Made by a program: the position numbers and the translations under genes | Notes under the pieces: model-generated | Seen by the model: the letters and a program-made list of their open reading frames with translations, nothing else | Told to the model about the DNA's origin: nothing | Databases searched by the model: none | In this document: positions 19,338-27,498 of the stretch, piece after piece | Numbering within the stretch: the first letter of the stretch is position 1 | Layout: every line of letters starts with the position of its first letter | From: DASVXQ01 sp040414855 | Lineage (GTDB): Bacteria > Actinomycetota > CALGFH01 | Assembly (NCBI GenBank): GCA_040414855.1 | Contig: JBEDUQ010000038.1 | Coordinates: 1-64,000, forward strand | Length of the DNA stretch: 64,000 nt | Reading direction: 5' to 3'

Positions 19338-19877
19338 TCACCTGCCAAGATCGACAAGATCACCCACGACGTCGTCGATAACGTCACCCGGATACCCGCG
19401 CCTGGCGAGGTACGCCGCGAGCCGGCGGAACCGCGCTTCGGGACTCAGCCCTTGGAGCTTGGCGAGCCGGGCTTCGGCGAGCTCGCGGCACCGCTCGCGC
19501 CGCTCGCTCGAGGGAACCGAAGCCTCGGCCACCCGGACCGCCAGCTCGGGATCGATGCCGCGGTCCCGGAGCTCGTCGACGATCTTCGGCACGTCGACGC
19601 CCTGCCCCGCCCGGCTGGCGGCCAGGTCCCTGGCGAACGCCCGGTCGTCGACCAGACCGACGGCGCCGAGCCGGTCGAGCGCCCCGTCGATCGCCCGAGG
19701 CTCGAAGCCACGCCGCCTCAGGCGCTGCTCGAGGTCCAGCCTGGTCCGAGCCCGCGACTCGAGCAGCCAGAGCGCCGCGTCGTGGGCGGCGTCCTCGGAC
19801 CCCGCCTTGGCGTCGTCGAGATCGTCAGCGCGCACCCGCCGCACCGGTCGGGAACCGGTCGTTCTCCCCCCGATCAT
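19338..19877 (-). CDS. recX: RecA regulator RecX
   Basis: 179 residues of three-helix RecX repeats: ALWLLESRARTRLDLEQRL, the linking GLVDDRAFARDLAASRAGQG and later RRLAAYLARRGYPGDVIDDV. RecX binds RecA filaments and limits their growth. The ATG at 19875-19877 overlaps the recA stop as ATGA, so translation is coupled and RecX should rise with RecA in the SOS response. The first 25 residues are Arg/Asp-rich and less conserved. Confidence 0.9.
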   Translation of the reverse strand: MIGGRTTGSRPVRRVRADDLDDAKAGSEDAAHDAALWLLESRARTRLDLEQRLRRRGFEPRAIDGALDRLGAVGLVDDRAFARDLAASRAGQGVDVPKIVDELRDRGIDPELAVRVAEASVPSSERRERCRELAEARLAKLQGLSPEARFRRLAAYLARRGYPGDVIDDVVGDLVDLGR

Positions 19878-20974
19878 TCGTCGTCGTCGTCGAGGTCTCG
19901 GGCTCCCGGGACGCCATTGGAATCGCCGGACGCCTCGCCAGGCACGCCGATCCCGAGCTGCGCCTTGACCTTCTCCTCGATCTCGCGCGCCAGCTCCGGG
20001 TTGTCGCGCAGGAAGTTGCGGGCGTTCTCGCGACCCTGCCCGAGCTGGTCGCCCTCGTAGGTGAACCAGGCGCCCGACTTCTTGACCAGACCGACGTCCA
20101 CGCCGACGTCGAGGAGGCTGCCCTCCTTGGAGATCCCCTGGCCATAGATGATGTCGAACTCGGCCTGCTTGAAGGGCGGCGCGACCTTGTTCTTGACGAC
20201 CTTCACCCTGGTCCGGTTGCCGACCACGTCGGTGCCGTCCTTCAACGACTCGATCCGCCGGACGTCGAGCCGGACCGACGAGTAGAACTTGAGCGCCCGA
20301 CCACCAGGTGTCGTCTCGGGCGAGCCGAAGAGGACGCCGATCTTCTCGCGGAGCTGGTTGATGAAGATCGCCGTGGTCTTGGACTTGGAGATCGTGCCCG
20401 ACAGCTTGCGGAGCGCCTGGCTCATCAGGCGCGCCTGGAGGCCGACGTGGGAGTCGCCCATCTCGCCCTCGATCTCGGCGCGGGGAACCAGTGCCGCCAC
20501 CGAGTCGATCACCACCACGTCGATCGCCCCGGACCGCACCAGCATGTCCGCGATCTCGAGCGCCTGCTCGCCGGTGTCGGGCTGGGAGATCAGCAGCTCG
20601 TCGGTGTTGACCCCGAGGTTGCGCGCGTAGGCCACGTCGAGCGCGTGCTCAGCGTCGATGAACGCCGCGATGCCGCCGGCCCGCTGCGCCTCGGCGATGA
20701 TGTGCAGCGAGACGGTGGTCTTACCGCTGGACTCAGGCCCGAAGATCTCCACGACGCGGCCGCGCGGGACCCCCCCGATGCCGAGCGCGAGGTCGAGCGC
20801 GAGGCTCCCCGAGGGGATGGCCTCGATGGGCGCGACCGTCGCCTCGCCCATGCGCATCACCGCGCCCTTGCCGAACTGCTTCTCGATCTGGAGCAGGGCG
20901 ACTTCCAGCGCCTTCTCGCGTTCCACGGTCCCTCCCCGAACGCTACCGTTCCGGGCAGTATAGGTCGCGGGCAT
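19874..20974 (-). CDS. recA: Recombinase RecA
   Basis: 366 residues. Catalyses homologous strand exchange and, as a filament on single-stranded DNA, triggers LexA cleavage. Seen: Walker A GPESSGKTT, the loop AALVPRAEIEGEMGDSHVGL, INQLREKIGVLFG, and a C-terminal acidic run DLDDDDE. The ATG at 20972-20974 is chosen because AAAGGA lies 6 bases upstream; an in-frame start 11 codons earlier (21007) has no ribosome site. An SOS box sits in the promoter spacer 149 bases upstream. recX overlaps the 3' end. Confidence 0.95.
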   Translation of the reverse strand: MPATYTARNGSVRGGTVEREKALEVALLQIEKQFGKGAVMRMGEATVAPIEAIPSGSLALDLALGIGGVPRGRVVEIFGPESSGKTTVSLHIIAEAQRAGGIAAFIDAEHALDVAYARNLGVNTDELLISQPDTGEQALEIADMLVRSGAIDVVVIDSVAALVPRAEIEGEMGDSHVGLQARLMSQALRKLSGTISKSKTTAIFINQLREKIGVLFGSPETTPGGRALKFYSSVRLDVRRIESLKDGTDVVGNRTRVKVVKNKVAPPFKQAEFDIIYGQGISKEGSLLDVGVDVGLVKKSGAWFTYEGDQLGQGRENARNFLRDNPELAREIEEKVKAQLGIGVPGEASGDSNGVPGARDLDDDDE

Positions 20975-21112
20975 GACAGTTCCTTTCGCCACCGGCTTCT
21001 TTGTCATCGGATGCTCATGACTCTTTCGTCTCTGGAGCTCGGATCGGAGCTCGGGTTGATGTGGTGCGGCGGGCGGTGAGCCGGGGAGGGATCCCGCCAG
21101 TGTGGTTGAAGC

Positions 21113-21141
21113 AACGTACTACGAACATGTGTTCGGGACAA
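21113..21141 (-). promoter_or_regulatory. recA promoter with SOS box in the spacer
   Basis: -35 TTGTCC (21136-21141), 17-base spacer, -10 TACGTT (21113-21118). The LexA box GAAC-ATGT-GTTC (21123-21134), perfect in both arms, fills the spacer, so LexA and RNA polymerase would exclude each other. The leader to recA is about 130 bases; no other feature is seen in it. Confidence 0.8.
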
Positions 21142-21156
21142 CACACTGGGGAAATC

Positions 21157-21165
21157 TGTGGAAAA
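21157..21165 (-). promoter_or_regulatory. DnaA-box-like 9-mer upstream of the recA promoter
   Basis: TGTGGAAAA, complement of TTTTCCACA, one base from the DnaA consensus, 16 bases upstream of the recA -35. Confidence 0.3.
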
Positions 21166-21373
21166 CTCCTTTGCTGACCGGACGTGAGCTGTCCCAGCCG
21201 GACTCCAGGGGCCGCGCCGGCGCGACCCTCGGGTGATATGCCGGCATCGTAGAACGCACCCCCGACGGTCCGATGCGGCCCGCGGCACAGGGTCCGGGGC
21301 CGGCCGCGAAGGACCGCACGCCCGGCCGGGATGGTGGGTCCGGGGACCGCCAGCCGCACACTCCAAGAGGCCC

Positions 21374-21460
21374 ACCAACACCGACCTGACGGCGACCAAC
21401 ACCGACCTGACGGCGGACCAAGACCGACCTGACGGCGGACCAAGACCGACCGGACGGCTA
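21374..21460 (-). repeat. Four tandem 21-22-bp repeats starting at the SUFU-gene stop
   Basis: Units begin at 21374, 21395, 21417 and 21439 (ACCAASACCGACCTGACGGC core). The outermost unit on the gene side contains the TAG stop (21458-21460); the others lie downstream of the gene, in the region shared with the recA upstream sequence. Confidence 0.8.
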
Positions 21461-22057
21461 CCAGTCCAGACCTTCGGCGCCGGTCACCAGGAGCGGGTTC
21501 ACCATCCGGATCTCCGCCAGACCCGCCTCGGTCCCGTGGGCTCGCAGGCGCGCGAGCAGGTCGCGGCCGATGCCGACCGTGGCGACGAACTCGACGCTAC
21601 CGTTCGGCGTGACGATCTCGCCCAGCTCGGGATCCGGAGTCCAGCACACGGCCGGAGGCATCTCGTCCTCGGCGACGCCGAGCTCGACCCGACCCCCCGG
21701 CCAGAACGGCGCCGCGCGCTCGAAGACCAGCTCACCCAGGCGGGAGAGGAGGCGTTTCGGCCAGGCCGGCGGCTCGCTCGCGGGCCCCCGGCTGATGCGC
21801 ATGGTCAGCTCCTGCCCCCAGCCGCTCACCTCAGGGTCGCGGCTGACCTTCGTGAATAACTCCGACAGTCCATAGGTCACGTAGAACCAGTGGCCCGGTC
21901 TCGGGTAGGCGCTCACGCCCCAGAGGCCATCCTGGTCGGGGATCATGGTCCCGGCGCCCCAATGGACTCTCGGAACTCCCTCGACCAGAGGGGCGATCGC
22001 TTCGTCAATGGCATCCCAGCCGGGCGCCGCTTCCGGGGCGATCTCATGGTCTCGCAT
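21458..22057 (-). CDS. Suppressor-of-fused (SUFU) domain protein
   Basis: 199 residues. GWDAIDEAIAPLVEGVPRVHWG, LWGVSAYPRPGHWFYVTYGLSELF and SRDPEVSGWGQELTMRISRG are typical of bacterial SUFU-like proteins, named after the eukaryotic Hedgehog-pathway protein. In bacteria they occur as stand-alone cytoplasmic proteins or as immunity proteins for polymorphic toxins; no toxin gene is seen next to this one. Function unknown. The gene lies alone and its 3' end carries tandem repeats. Confidence 0.8.
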   Translation of the reverse strand: MRDHEIAPEAAPGWDAIDEAIAPLVEGVPRVHWGAGTMIPDQDGLWGVSAYPRPGHWFYVTYGLSELFTKVSRDPEVSGWGQELTMRISRGPASEPPAWPKRLLSRLGELVFERAAPFWPGGRVELGVAEDEMPPAVCWTPDPELGEIVTPNGSVEFVATVGIGRDLLARLRAHGTEAGLAEIRMVNPLLVTGAEGLDW

Positions 22058-22178
22058 CAGGCGATTATCCCCGCCGGTGCAAGAAGGTCGGCTTGCTCAG
22101 GCGATTCATCCCATTCCGACCCTCGGCCGGGTCCTGATGCTCGCCCTGGCCGGGAGCGGATCACCCGCCGTCACGACG

Positions 22179-22637
22179 TCAGGCAGGACGGTAGGGCTCG
22201 GTGCCGTACCGGCTCATGAGGGCGAGAATGTCGGCCGGATCGAGTTGCCCGTCGGGCCCGGGCCGTAGCGTGGCGAGCTCCCTGAGGTAGCCCACGTACC
22301 GCTCAGGCGTCACGGTGCACAAGAGGCTCGCCGGAGCCTGGTCGTCGGCATTGCCGAAGGTGTGCGGAGCACCGATCGTCGCGGTGACCAGCGTGCCCGG
22401 GGTGGCGAGCAGGTCATCTCGGCCGCTGGTGAACCTCACGTTGCCTGTCAGGATGAAGAAGCTCTCGTCATGCTCGCGGTGAACATGTTGCGGCGGCCCG
22501 CCCCAGCCCGGAGCAAGCGTGCATTCCACGAGGCCCCAGCGCCCATCCACCGCGCTGCCGTCCGCGAGAATCCGGAAGTCCGCGCCGCCGGCACTCCAGG
22601 TTTCACCGGCGCTCGCGGCATTGACGGTGAGCGTCAT
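22179..22637 (-). CDS. Cupin-domain protein
   Basis: 152 residues. The metal-binding cupin motif 1 is GGPPQHVHREHDESFFILTG (His, His, Glu visible), and motif 2 is around TIGAPHTFGNADD with its His. The C-terminal 45 residues (PERYVGYLRELATLRPG, ILALMSRYGTEP) are a helical extension seen in many actinobacterial quercetinase/dioxygenase-like cupins. Substrate unknown; the fold covers isomerases, dioxygenases and storage proteins. Single gene between the SUFU and thpR genes. Confidence 0.85.
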   Translation of the reverse strand: MTLTVNAASAGETWSAGGADFRILADGSAVDGRWGLVECTLAPGWGGPPQHVHREHDESFFILTGNVRFTSGRDDLLATPGTLVTATIGAPHTFGNADDQAPASLLCTVTPERYVGYLRELATLRPGPDGQLDPADILALMSRYGTEPYRPA

Positions 22638-22788
22638 ATGTCCCCCCCCACGGCCCGGCTCGTGCGGCCAGGCTCAACGCGCAGTCTGGCAGCCACTCCG
22701 CGCTCCCCGCACGCTCTGGCAGGCAGCAAGTTGGGGCGCCGTCCCCACCAGCGGTGCCGCTTGCGCTGGCGGGCCCCAGGCCGCGCGG

Positions 22789-23427
22789 TCAACCGGCGAA
22801 GGGGAAGGTGCGCACGACCTGGTATCGGGCGCCGGTGCGGGTGAGCGTGCTGCGGTAGCAGCACAGCTCGCGGGCCTGCCAAGGCGGGCTGGACGAGGTC
22901 GCCGCCGAAATCTGCTCGACGGCCTGGGCGGGCACCGGCGCGGGTCGGTTGATCCTTGCGAGCGTGAGGTGTGGATGGAGCTCACGCTCCTCGTACCTGA
23001 GGCCGGCGCGGCGGCACTCCTCCGCGAGGGTCGCGGCGAGGCGGGTGAGGACCTCGACCTCGCCGGCGACCCCGACCCAGAGGACCCGCGCCTTGCGCGT
23101 GTTCGGGAACCCGCCGGCACCTTCGAGGTGCAGCTGGACCGGCGATACGCCGGCCACGGCGGTCTCGCCGACCTTGACGACATCGGCGGCGGACTCTGGC
23201 CGGACCTGCCCCAGGAAGGCCAGCGTCAGATGCCACCCTGACGACGGCGTCATGCGTGCCTCCGGCACCGCTCGCGAGACCTCGGGCAGCAGCGCCTCGA
23301 TCGGCGCCTTGCTCGGGTTGGGCACGGGTACGGCGAAGAAGAGCCGTCCGGTCAGCAGATCGGGATCCGCCAGGGTCGCGTCGCGGCGCGAGTCGGATTC
23401 GTCAGATTCAGATGGTCCAGACATCAT
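22789..23427 (-). CDS. thpR: RNA 2',3'-cyclic phosphodiesterase (2'-5' RNA ligase family)
   Basis: 212 residues of the 2H phosphoesterase fold. Both catalytic HxTx motifs are present: HLTLAFLGQV near residue 63 and HPHLTLARI near 150. The enzyme opens 2',3'-cyclic phosphates on RNA ends. The start is the first ATG of an ATGATG pair; at 23425-23427 it overlaps the cinA stop as ATGA. Pairing of cinA and thpR is common in actinobacteria and relatives. Confidence 0.9.
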   Translation of the reverse strand: MMSGPSESDESDSRRDATLADPDLLTGRLFFAVPVPNPSKAPIEALLPEVSRAVPEARMTPSSGWHLTLAFLGQVRPESAADVVKVGETAVAGVSPVQLHLEGAGGFPNTRKARVLWVGVAGEVEVLTRLAATLAEECRRAGLRYEERELHPHLTLARINRPAPVPAQAVEQISAATSSSPPWQARELCCYRSTLTRTGARYQVVRTFPFAG

Positions 23428-24674
23428 GTCAGTCCCTCGAGGCGGCACCGCAGCAGGTCGAGCGCCCCGGTCGTCGCCCACGCGCGGATCTGGCCGCGGT
23501 CGCCGGGCGCGCGGAGCTTACGTGTCGTGGTGCCATCGGCATCGGCGACGCCGAGACAAAGTGTCCCGACCGGCACGCCGCCCTGTTCGGATGGACCGGC
23601 CACGCCCGTGGTGGCGAGACCGACCGAGGCGCCGAGCAGCCCACGCACCCCCTCCGCCATGGCGCCGGCGACCTCCTCGCTGACGGGTCCGTGCTCGGTC
23701 AGCAGGTTCTGCTCGACGCCGAGCACCGCGGCCTTGGCCTCGGTCGCGTACGAGATGACCCCGCCAAGGTAGTACTCGCTGGATCCGGGCCGACTCGTGA
23801 TACGGGCGCCGACCAGCCCACCGGTCAGCGATTCGGCGCAGGCGAGCGTCCGCTGGGACTCGACCAGCAGGCGACCGATCAGCGCCTCGAGCGTCTCGTC
23901 GTCGAGGGCGTAGATCGAGCCGCCGAGCTCCGCGCGGATCGCGGCCTCGACCGGCGCGATCTCCTCGAGCGCCTCCTCGCGGGTGGAGCCGACCGCGGTG
24001 AGCCGCACCCGAACCTCGCCGGCGCTGGCGAGGTAGGCCATGGTGACACCGCCGGTCGCGAAGGAATCCCACAACGGTGTCAGGCGCTCGGCCAGCAGCG
24101 ACTCGCCGAGCCCGGCGGTCCGGAGCGTCCGCGAGACGATCGCGCGCCCGGCGCCGGCGCGGATGGCGAGGTCCGGCAGGACCGTGCTCTCCATCATCCG
24201 CTCCATCTCGCGCGGCACTCCGGGAACCGCGTACACGGGCTTTCCGTCGATCTCGACGATCAGGCCGGGAGCGGTCCCGACCGGGTTGTCGATGACGCGC
24301 CCGCCCCCGGGCACGTCCGCCTGCCTCAGGTTCATCTGCGCCATCCGCGCGCTGCCGATGCGCGCGAACCGCTCACGCAGCCACTGCTCGATGTCGGCGT
24401 GACGCACCAGACGGACCCCGGCCACGGCGGCGAGCGCCTCGCGGGTGACGTCGTCCTGCGTCGGCCCGAGACCACCGGTGAGGATCGCCGCGTCGGCCCG
24501 CCCGAGCGCTTCGCGGATCGCGTCGACGATCCGCTGCTCGTTGTCGCCGACCGCGGTGTGCCGCAGGACATCCCAACCGACATCGGCGAGCCGCTGGCCG
24601 ATGAAGGCAGCGTTGGAGTTGACGATCTGGCCCAGCAGCAGCTCGGTGCCGACCCCGATGATCTCGCAGCGCAC
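23424..24674 (-). CDS. cinA: CinA: ADP-ribose pyrophosphatase/NMN amidase-family protein
   Basis: 416 residues in two domains. The N-terminal COG1058 (MoaB/MogA-like) part has EIIGVGTELLLGQIVNSN and ILTGGLGPTQDDVTREAL; the C-terminal CinA-C/PncC part (from about 255) has CAESLTGGLVGARIT, SEYYLGGVISYATEAK and TTGVAGP. Together they clear NMN and ADP-ribose and recycle NAD. GTG start at 24672-24674. It lies 21 bases after rimO and overlaps thpR, so rimO-cinA-thpR reads as one operon. Confidence 0.93.
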   Translation of the reverse strand: MRCEIIGVGTELLLGQIVNSNAAFIGQRLADVGWDVLRHTAVGDNEQRIVDAIREALGRADAAILTGGLGPTQDDVTREALAAVAGVRLVRHADIEQWLRERFARIGSARMAQMNLRQADVPGGGRVIDNPVGTAPGLIVEIDGKPVYAVPGVPREMERMMESTVLPDLAIRAGAGRAIVSRTLRTAGLGESLLAERLTPLWDSFATGGVTMAYLASAGEVRVRLTAVGSTREEALEEIAPVEAAIRAELGGSIYALDDETLEALIGRLLVESQRTLACAESLTGGLVGARITSRPGSSEYYLGGVISYATEAKAAVLGVEQNLLTEHGPVSEEVAGAMAEGVRGLLGASVGLATTGVAGPSEQGGVPVGTLCLGVADADGTTTRKLRAPGDRGQIRAWATTGALDLLRCRLEGLT

Positions 24675-24695
24675 GCTCTCCCTGCCTTCCTCCCG

Positions 24696-26177
24696 TCAGC
24701 CGCGGACTGGCCTGGCCAGCAGCTCAGGTCCCTCGGCGGCGACGATCTCGACCTGTAGGTACTCGCCAACCCCGGCGTCGGCGCCTTCGACGCGGACGAT
24801 GCCATCCGAGTCGATGCCCTCTCGGAAGCTCCGTCCTTCGGCGGCGCCGTCCGGCTCCACCCGCTCGACCAGCACCTCGACCCGGCGTCCGATCCAGGCC
24901 GCCTGTGCCGCATCGAGCACGCGCGCCTGGAGCTCCTGGAGCCGCTCGACGCGGCGGCGCGCGGTGCGACCCGGGACGTGTCCGTCGAGTGCGAGCGCCG
25001 CTGTGCCGTCCTCCCCCGAGTACGCGAAGAAGGCGACCCAATCCAGCCGTGCCGCCTCAAGGAATTCCTCGAGCTGGCGGACGTCGGCCTGCCGCTCGCC
25101 GGGAAATCCAAGGATGAAGTTGGAGCGGAAGGCGGCGTCGGGGTCCAGCGAGCGGATCCGGTCGATCAGGTCGAGGAAGACGGGCACCGAGCCGCCTCGC
25201 CGCATCCGCCGCAGGACCGGCTCGCTGACGTGCTGGAGCGAGAGGTCGAAGTAGGAGCAGACCACCGGGTTGGCGGCCATCTCCTCGAGCAGCCCCGGAG
25301 TGATCTCGTCGGGCTGGAGATAGTTGAGGCGGACCCGGCGGAGCCCGTCGATGCCGGCGAGGTCGCGGAGCAGGTGGATGAGGGCTTCGCGGCCGCCCAG
25401 GTCCTTGCCGTAGCTGGTCGAGTTCTCGGCGACCAGGCCGACCTCGGAGACCCCGTGGGATGCGAGCCAGGCCACCTCGTCGAGGACCTCGGTCGGCCGC
25501 CGCGACCGGAAGCGGCCACGGAAGGACGGAATAGCGCAGAACGAGCAGTCGCGGTCGCAGCCCTCCGCGAGCTTGACGAGCGCCACCGGTCCTCGGGGGA
25601 CCGGCCGTGCCGGGAACGCCTCGCCGGCCGGCGTCGGGAACACCAGCGGAAGCGCCCGCCGGCCCGACGGCACCAGCCCGGTCGCGCGCCCGGGAAGCCG
25701 CACCGGTGGAGCGGCGACTTCCGGATGCCCGCCAAGCGCCGTGGGCGCCGTCGTGGCCAGGGCTGGACCGGCCGTCACGCCCTCCCCGGCCGGGCCGTGG
25801 CCATTGCCGAGGCGCGACCGGAGCAGGTCGGGCAGGCGCGAGTAGTCCGCGAAGGGAACCACCGCGTCGGCCTCGGGTAGCTGCTCACGCAGCTCGGCGG
25901 TGTATCGCTGGGCCATGCAGCCGGTCACCAGCACGGCGCGCGCGGCGCCCTGCTCCTTCAGATCGGCGGCCGCGAGGATGGTGTCGATGGACTCCCGCTT
26001 CGCCGCCTCGATGAACGCGCAGGTGTTGACGATCACGGCATCGGCCCGCTCGGGGTCGGCGACCATCTGGAACCCCGACGCCGACAGCATGCCGGCCACG
26101 TTCTCGGAATCGACCTCGTTGCGGCCGCATCCAAGCGTCACCAGCGCCACCGTCGGCGGGCGGTCGTGGTCGCGCAT
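24696..26177 (-). CDS. rimO: Ribosomal protein uS12 methylthiotransferase RimO
   Basis: 493 residues. Radical-SAM enzyme modifying an aspartate of ribosomal protein S12. Cys17, Cys53 and Cys87 in the UPF0004 domain; radical SAM motif Cys207-x3-Cys211-x2-Cys214 in GCDRDCSFC; LQHVSEPVLRRMRRGGS is typical of RimO. A C-terminal TRAM domain ends the protein. Residues about 122-190 are an Ala/Pro/Gly-rich insertion between the two N-terminal domains. The ATG at 26175-26177 has GAGGAGAGG upstream; the longer frame is not conserved. Confidence 0.92.
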   Translation of the reverse strand: MRDHDRPPTVALVTLGCGRNEVDSENVAGMLSASGFQMVADPERADAVIVNTCAFIEAAKRESIDTILAAADLKEQGAARAVLVTGCMAQRYTAELREQLPEADAVVPFADYSRLPDLLRSRLGNGHGPAGEGVTAGPALATTAPTALGGHPEVAAPPVRLPGRATGLVPSGRRALPLVFPTPAGEAFPARPVPRGPVALVKLAEGCDRDCSFCAIPSFRGRFRSRRPTEVLDEVAWLASHGVSEVGLVAENSTSYGKDLGGREALIHLLRDLAGIDGLRRVRLNYLQPDEITPGLLEEMAANPVVCSYFDLSLQHVSEPVLRRMRRGGSVPVFLDLIDRIRSLDPDAAFRSNFILGFPGERQADVRQLEEFLEAARLDWVAFFAYSGEDGTAALALDGHVPGRTARRRVERLQELQARVLDAAQAAWIGRRVEVLVERVEPDGAAEGRSFREGIDSDGIVRVEGADAGVGEYLQVEIVAAEGPELLARPVRG

Positions 26178-26566
26178 GGTCCTCTCCTCGATCGGGTCAC
26201 GAAACCGGCGAAGCCCCATGACGCTACCAGGCTTGCCCGGCGCGGTGATTTGGTTGTCCACACCCCCTTGGCGACCCCGTGGGAGGGTACGCGCCAGCAC
26301 CGCGATTTCTCCCGCGCCATGACGCAATCGAGGAAACCGCGCCATCCGTCTGATTGCTTCTCCGTACTGGACGGGCATACGACGCGGTTGTCATCAATGT
26401 GCATGCTCCGCACGCGGCACCGAAGCCGAGCCCGTCCGTGCCGAGACGGGCAGGACGGATCGGGTCCGCGTCGACGCCGGCTACCCCCTCCGGCTCGGCC
26501 GTACGAAGCGCGCGGCCGAGCCGGTGCCGGTGCGCCGATGGGCTCGCCGCAGGCTCAGACCCTGGA
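26178..26566. other. Intergenic region between rodZ and rimO with strong hairpin
   Basis: 389 bases. Arms 26490-26501 and 26513-26524 (CCGGCTCGGCCG / CGGCCGAGCCGG) form a perfect 12-bp stem with an 11-base loop, 43 bases past the rodZ stop: probably the terminator of the ftsK/rodZ unit. A DnaA-box-like TTGTCCACA lies at 26254-26262. The rimO promoter should be here but I cannot place it. No gene is seen. Confidence 0.55.
26254..26262 (+). promoter_or_regulatory. DnaA-box-like 9-mer upstream of rimO
   Basis: TTGTCCACA, one base from the DnaA consensus TTATCCACA, 77 bases upstream of the rimO start. Confidence 0.3.
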
Positions 26567-27349
26567 TCAGCCGCCGATGGAGGTCGTGGTCGGGCCTCCC
26601 TGGGCGGTGGTCTGGTTCTTGCTGGGGGCGGGCGCCTTGAAGGTGTGATGCCAGGTCGAACCGGTGCGGTTGGGCACGACCGGCTTGCCGTTAAAGGTCA
26701 CCTTCACCTGGCTCGGAGCCCCGAGCGTCAGGTCGATGGTGTGCTTCGCCTTGAAGGTCTTCGTGGCGGACGTGGCCCCCACGCCCTGGAACGAGGTCTT
26801 GCCGTCGGCGGTCACCTTGGTCCACGACGTGCCGACGTAGTTCAGCACCAGAGTGACGCCCTGCGGCTTGGGCGCGATCGTGGTGGTCGGCGCGGCCGCC
26901 GCCGTGGTCGGCGGCGCGGTCGGTGGCGGTGTGGCGTTGAGGGTGGTCTGCGAAGCGGAGCTGGCCGGCTTGAGCAGCGACCACAGCGACGCCACCAGCA
27001 CGATCGACAGGAAGACGATCCCGACGAGCAGCCAGCTCGACCGTCCTCGCCGTCGCCGCTCAACGGCGAGGCCGCCGGTCAGCGCCCGCGGGGCGCGCTC
27101 GAACACGGGCGCCTCGGGCCGCTCCCCGGACCGGTAGACCTCGAGCAGCGGAGCGGGGTCGACGCCGAGATAGCCGGCGTACGAGCGGATGAACCCCTTC
27201 GCGTACACGTTGCCACCAAGCTCATCGAAGCGTTCGCCTTCGATGGCCTCGAGATAGCTCGGCCTGATGCGGGTCGCGGCGGAGGCCTCCTGAATGGTTC
27301 GCCCCTGCGCCTCTCTTGCCGAGCGGAGCTCCTCGCCAATGTTGCTCAG
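26567..27349 (-). CDS. rodZ: RodZ-like HTH membrane protein, probable CTG start
   Basis: 260 residues if read from CTG at 27347-27349. Residues 1-70 form the RodZ HTH domain (SNIGEELRSAREAQGRTIQE, ATRIRPSYLEAIEGERFDEL, YAKGFIRSYAGYLG); a basic run leads into one membrane helix (SSWLLVGIVFLSIVLVASLW, about 106-125); a Thr/Ala/Pro linker and a DUF4115 beta domain end it. RodZ links MreB to the cell wall in rods; actinobacterial relatives lie by ftsK as here. No ATG, GTG or TTG in frame gives the whole HTH; the next is GTG at 27208, which would delete two thirds of it. AAAGGGG precedes the CTG by about 9 bases, and a good promoter lies 98 bases upstream. Confidence 0.82.
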   Translation of the reverse strand: MSNIGEELRSAREAQGRTIQEASAATRIRPSYLEAIEGERFDELGGNVYAKGFIRSYAGYLGVDPAPLLEVYRSGERPEAPVFERAPRALTGGLAVERRRRGRSSWLLVGIVFLSIVLVASLWSLLKPASSASQTTLNATPPPTAPPTTAAAAPTTTIAPKPQGVTLVLNYVGTSWTKVTADGKTSFQGVGATSATKTFKAKHTIDLTLGAPSQVKVTFNGKPVVPNRTGSTWHHTFKAPAPSKNQTTAQGGPTTTSIGG

Positions 27350-27446
27350 GGCTGGACACCCCTTTGGTGTGGTGGGGCCGCCAGCGCCGCTGAAGATCGG
27401 GGCAAGCGGCCTGATCGGTCACCTTGCGACACCTGGAAAGGTGCGG

Positions 27447-27475
27447 ATTCTAGCCAGCCCAGAGGCCCGGTTCAA
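27447..27475 (-). promoter_or_regulatory. Promoter of rodZ
   Basis: -35 TTGAAC (27470-27475), 17-base spacer, -10 TAGAAT (27447-27452), one of the best sigma70-type matches in the window. It lies between ftsK and rodZ, so rodZ can be made apart from ftsK. Confidence 0.7.
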
Positions 27476-27498
27476 CGATCTCGGGACTTTGTTTCCCT

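Noticed and set aside
21374..21460. CRISPR array
   Set aside because: Units of 21-22 bp abut directly with no unique spacers, and no cas gene is near.
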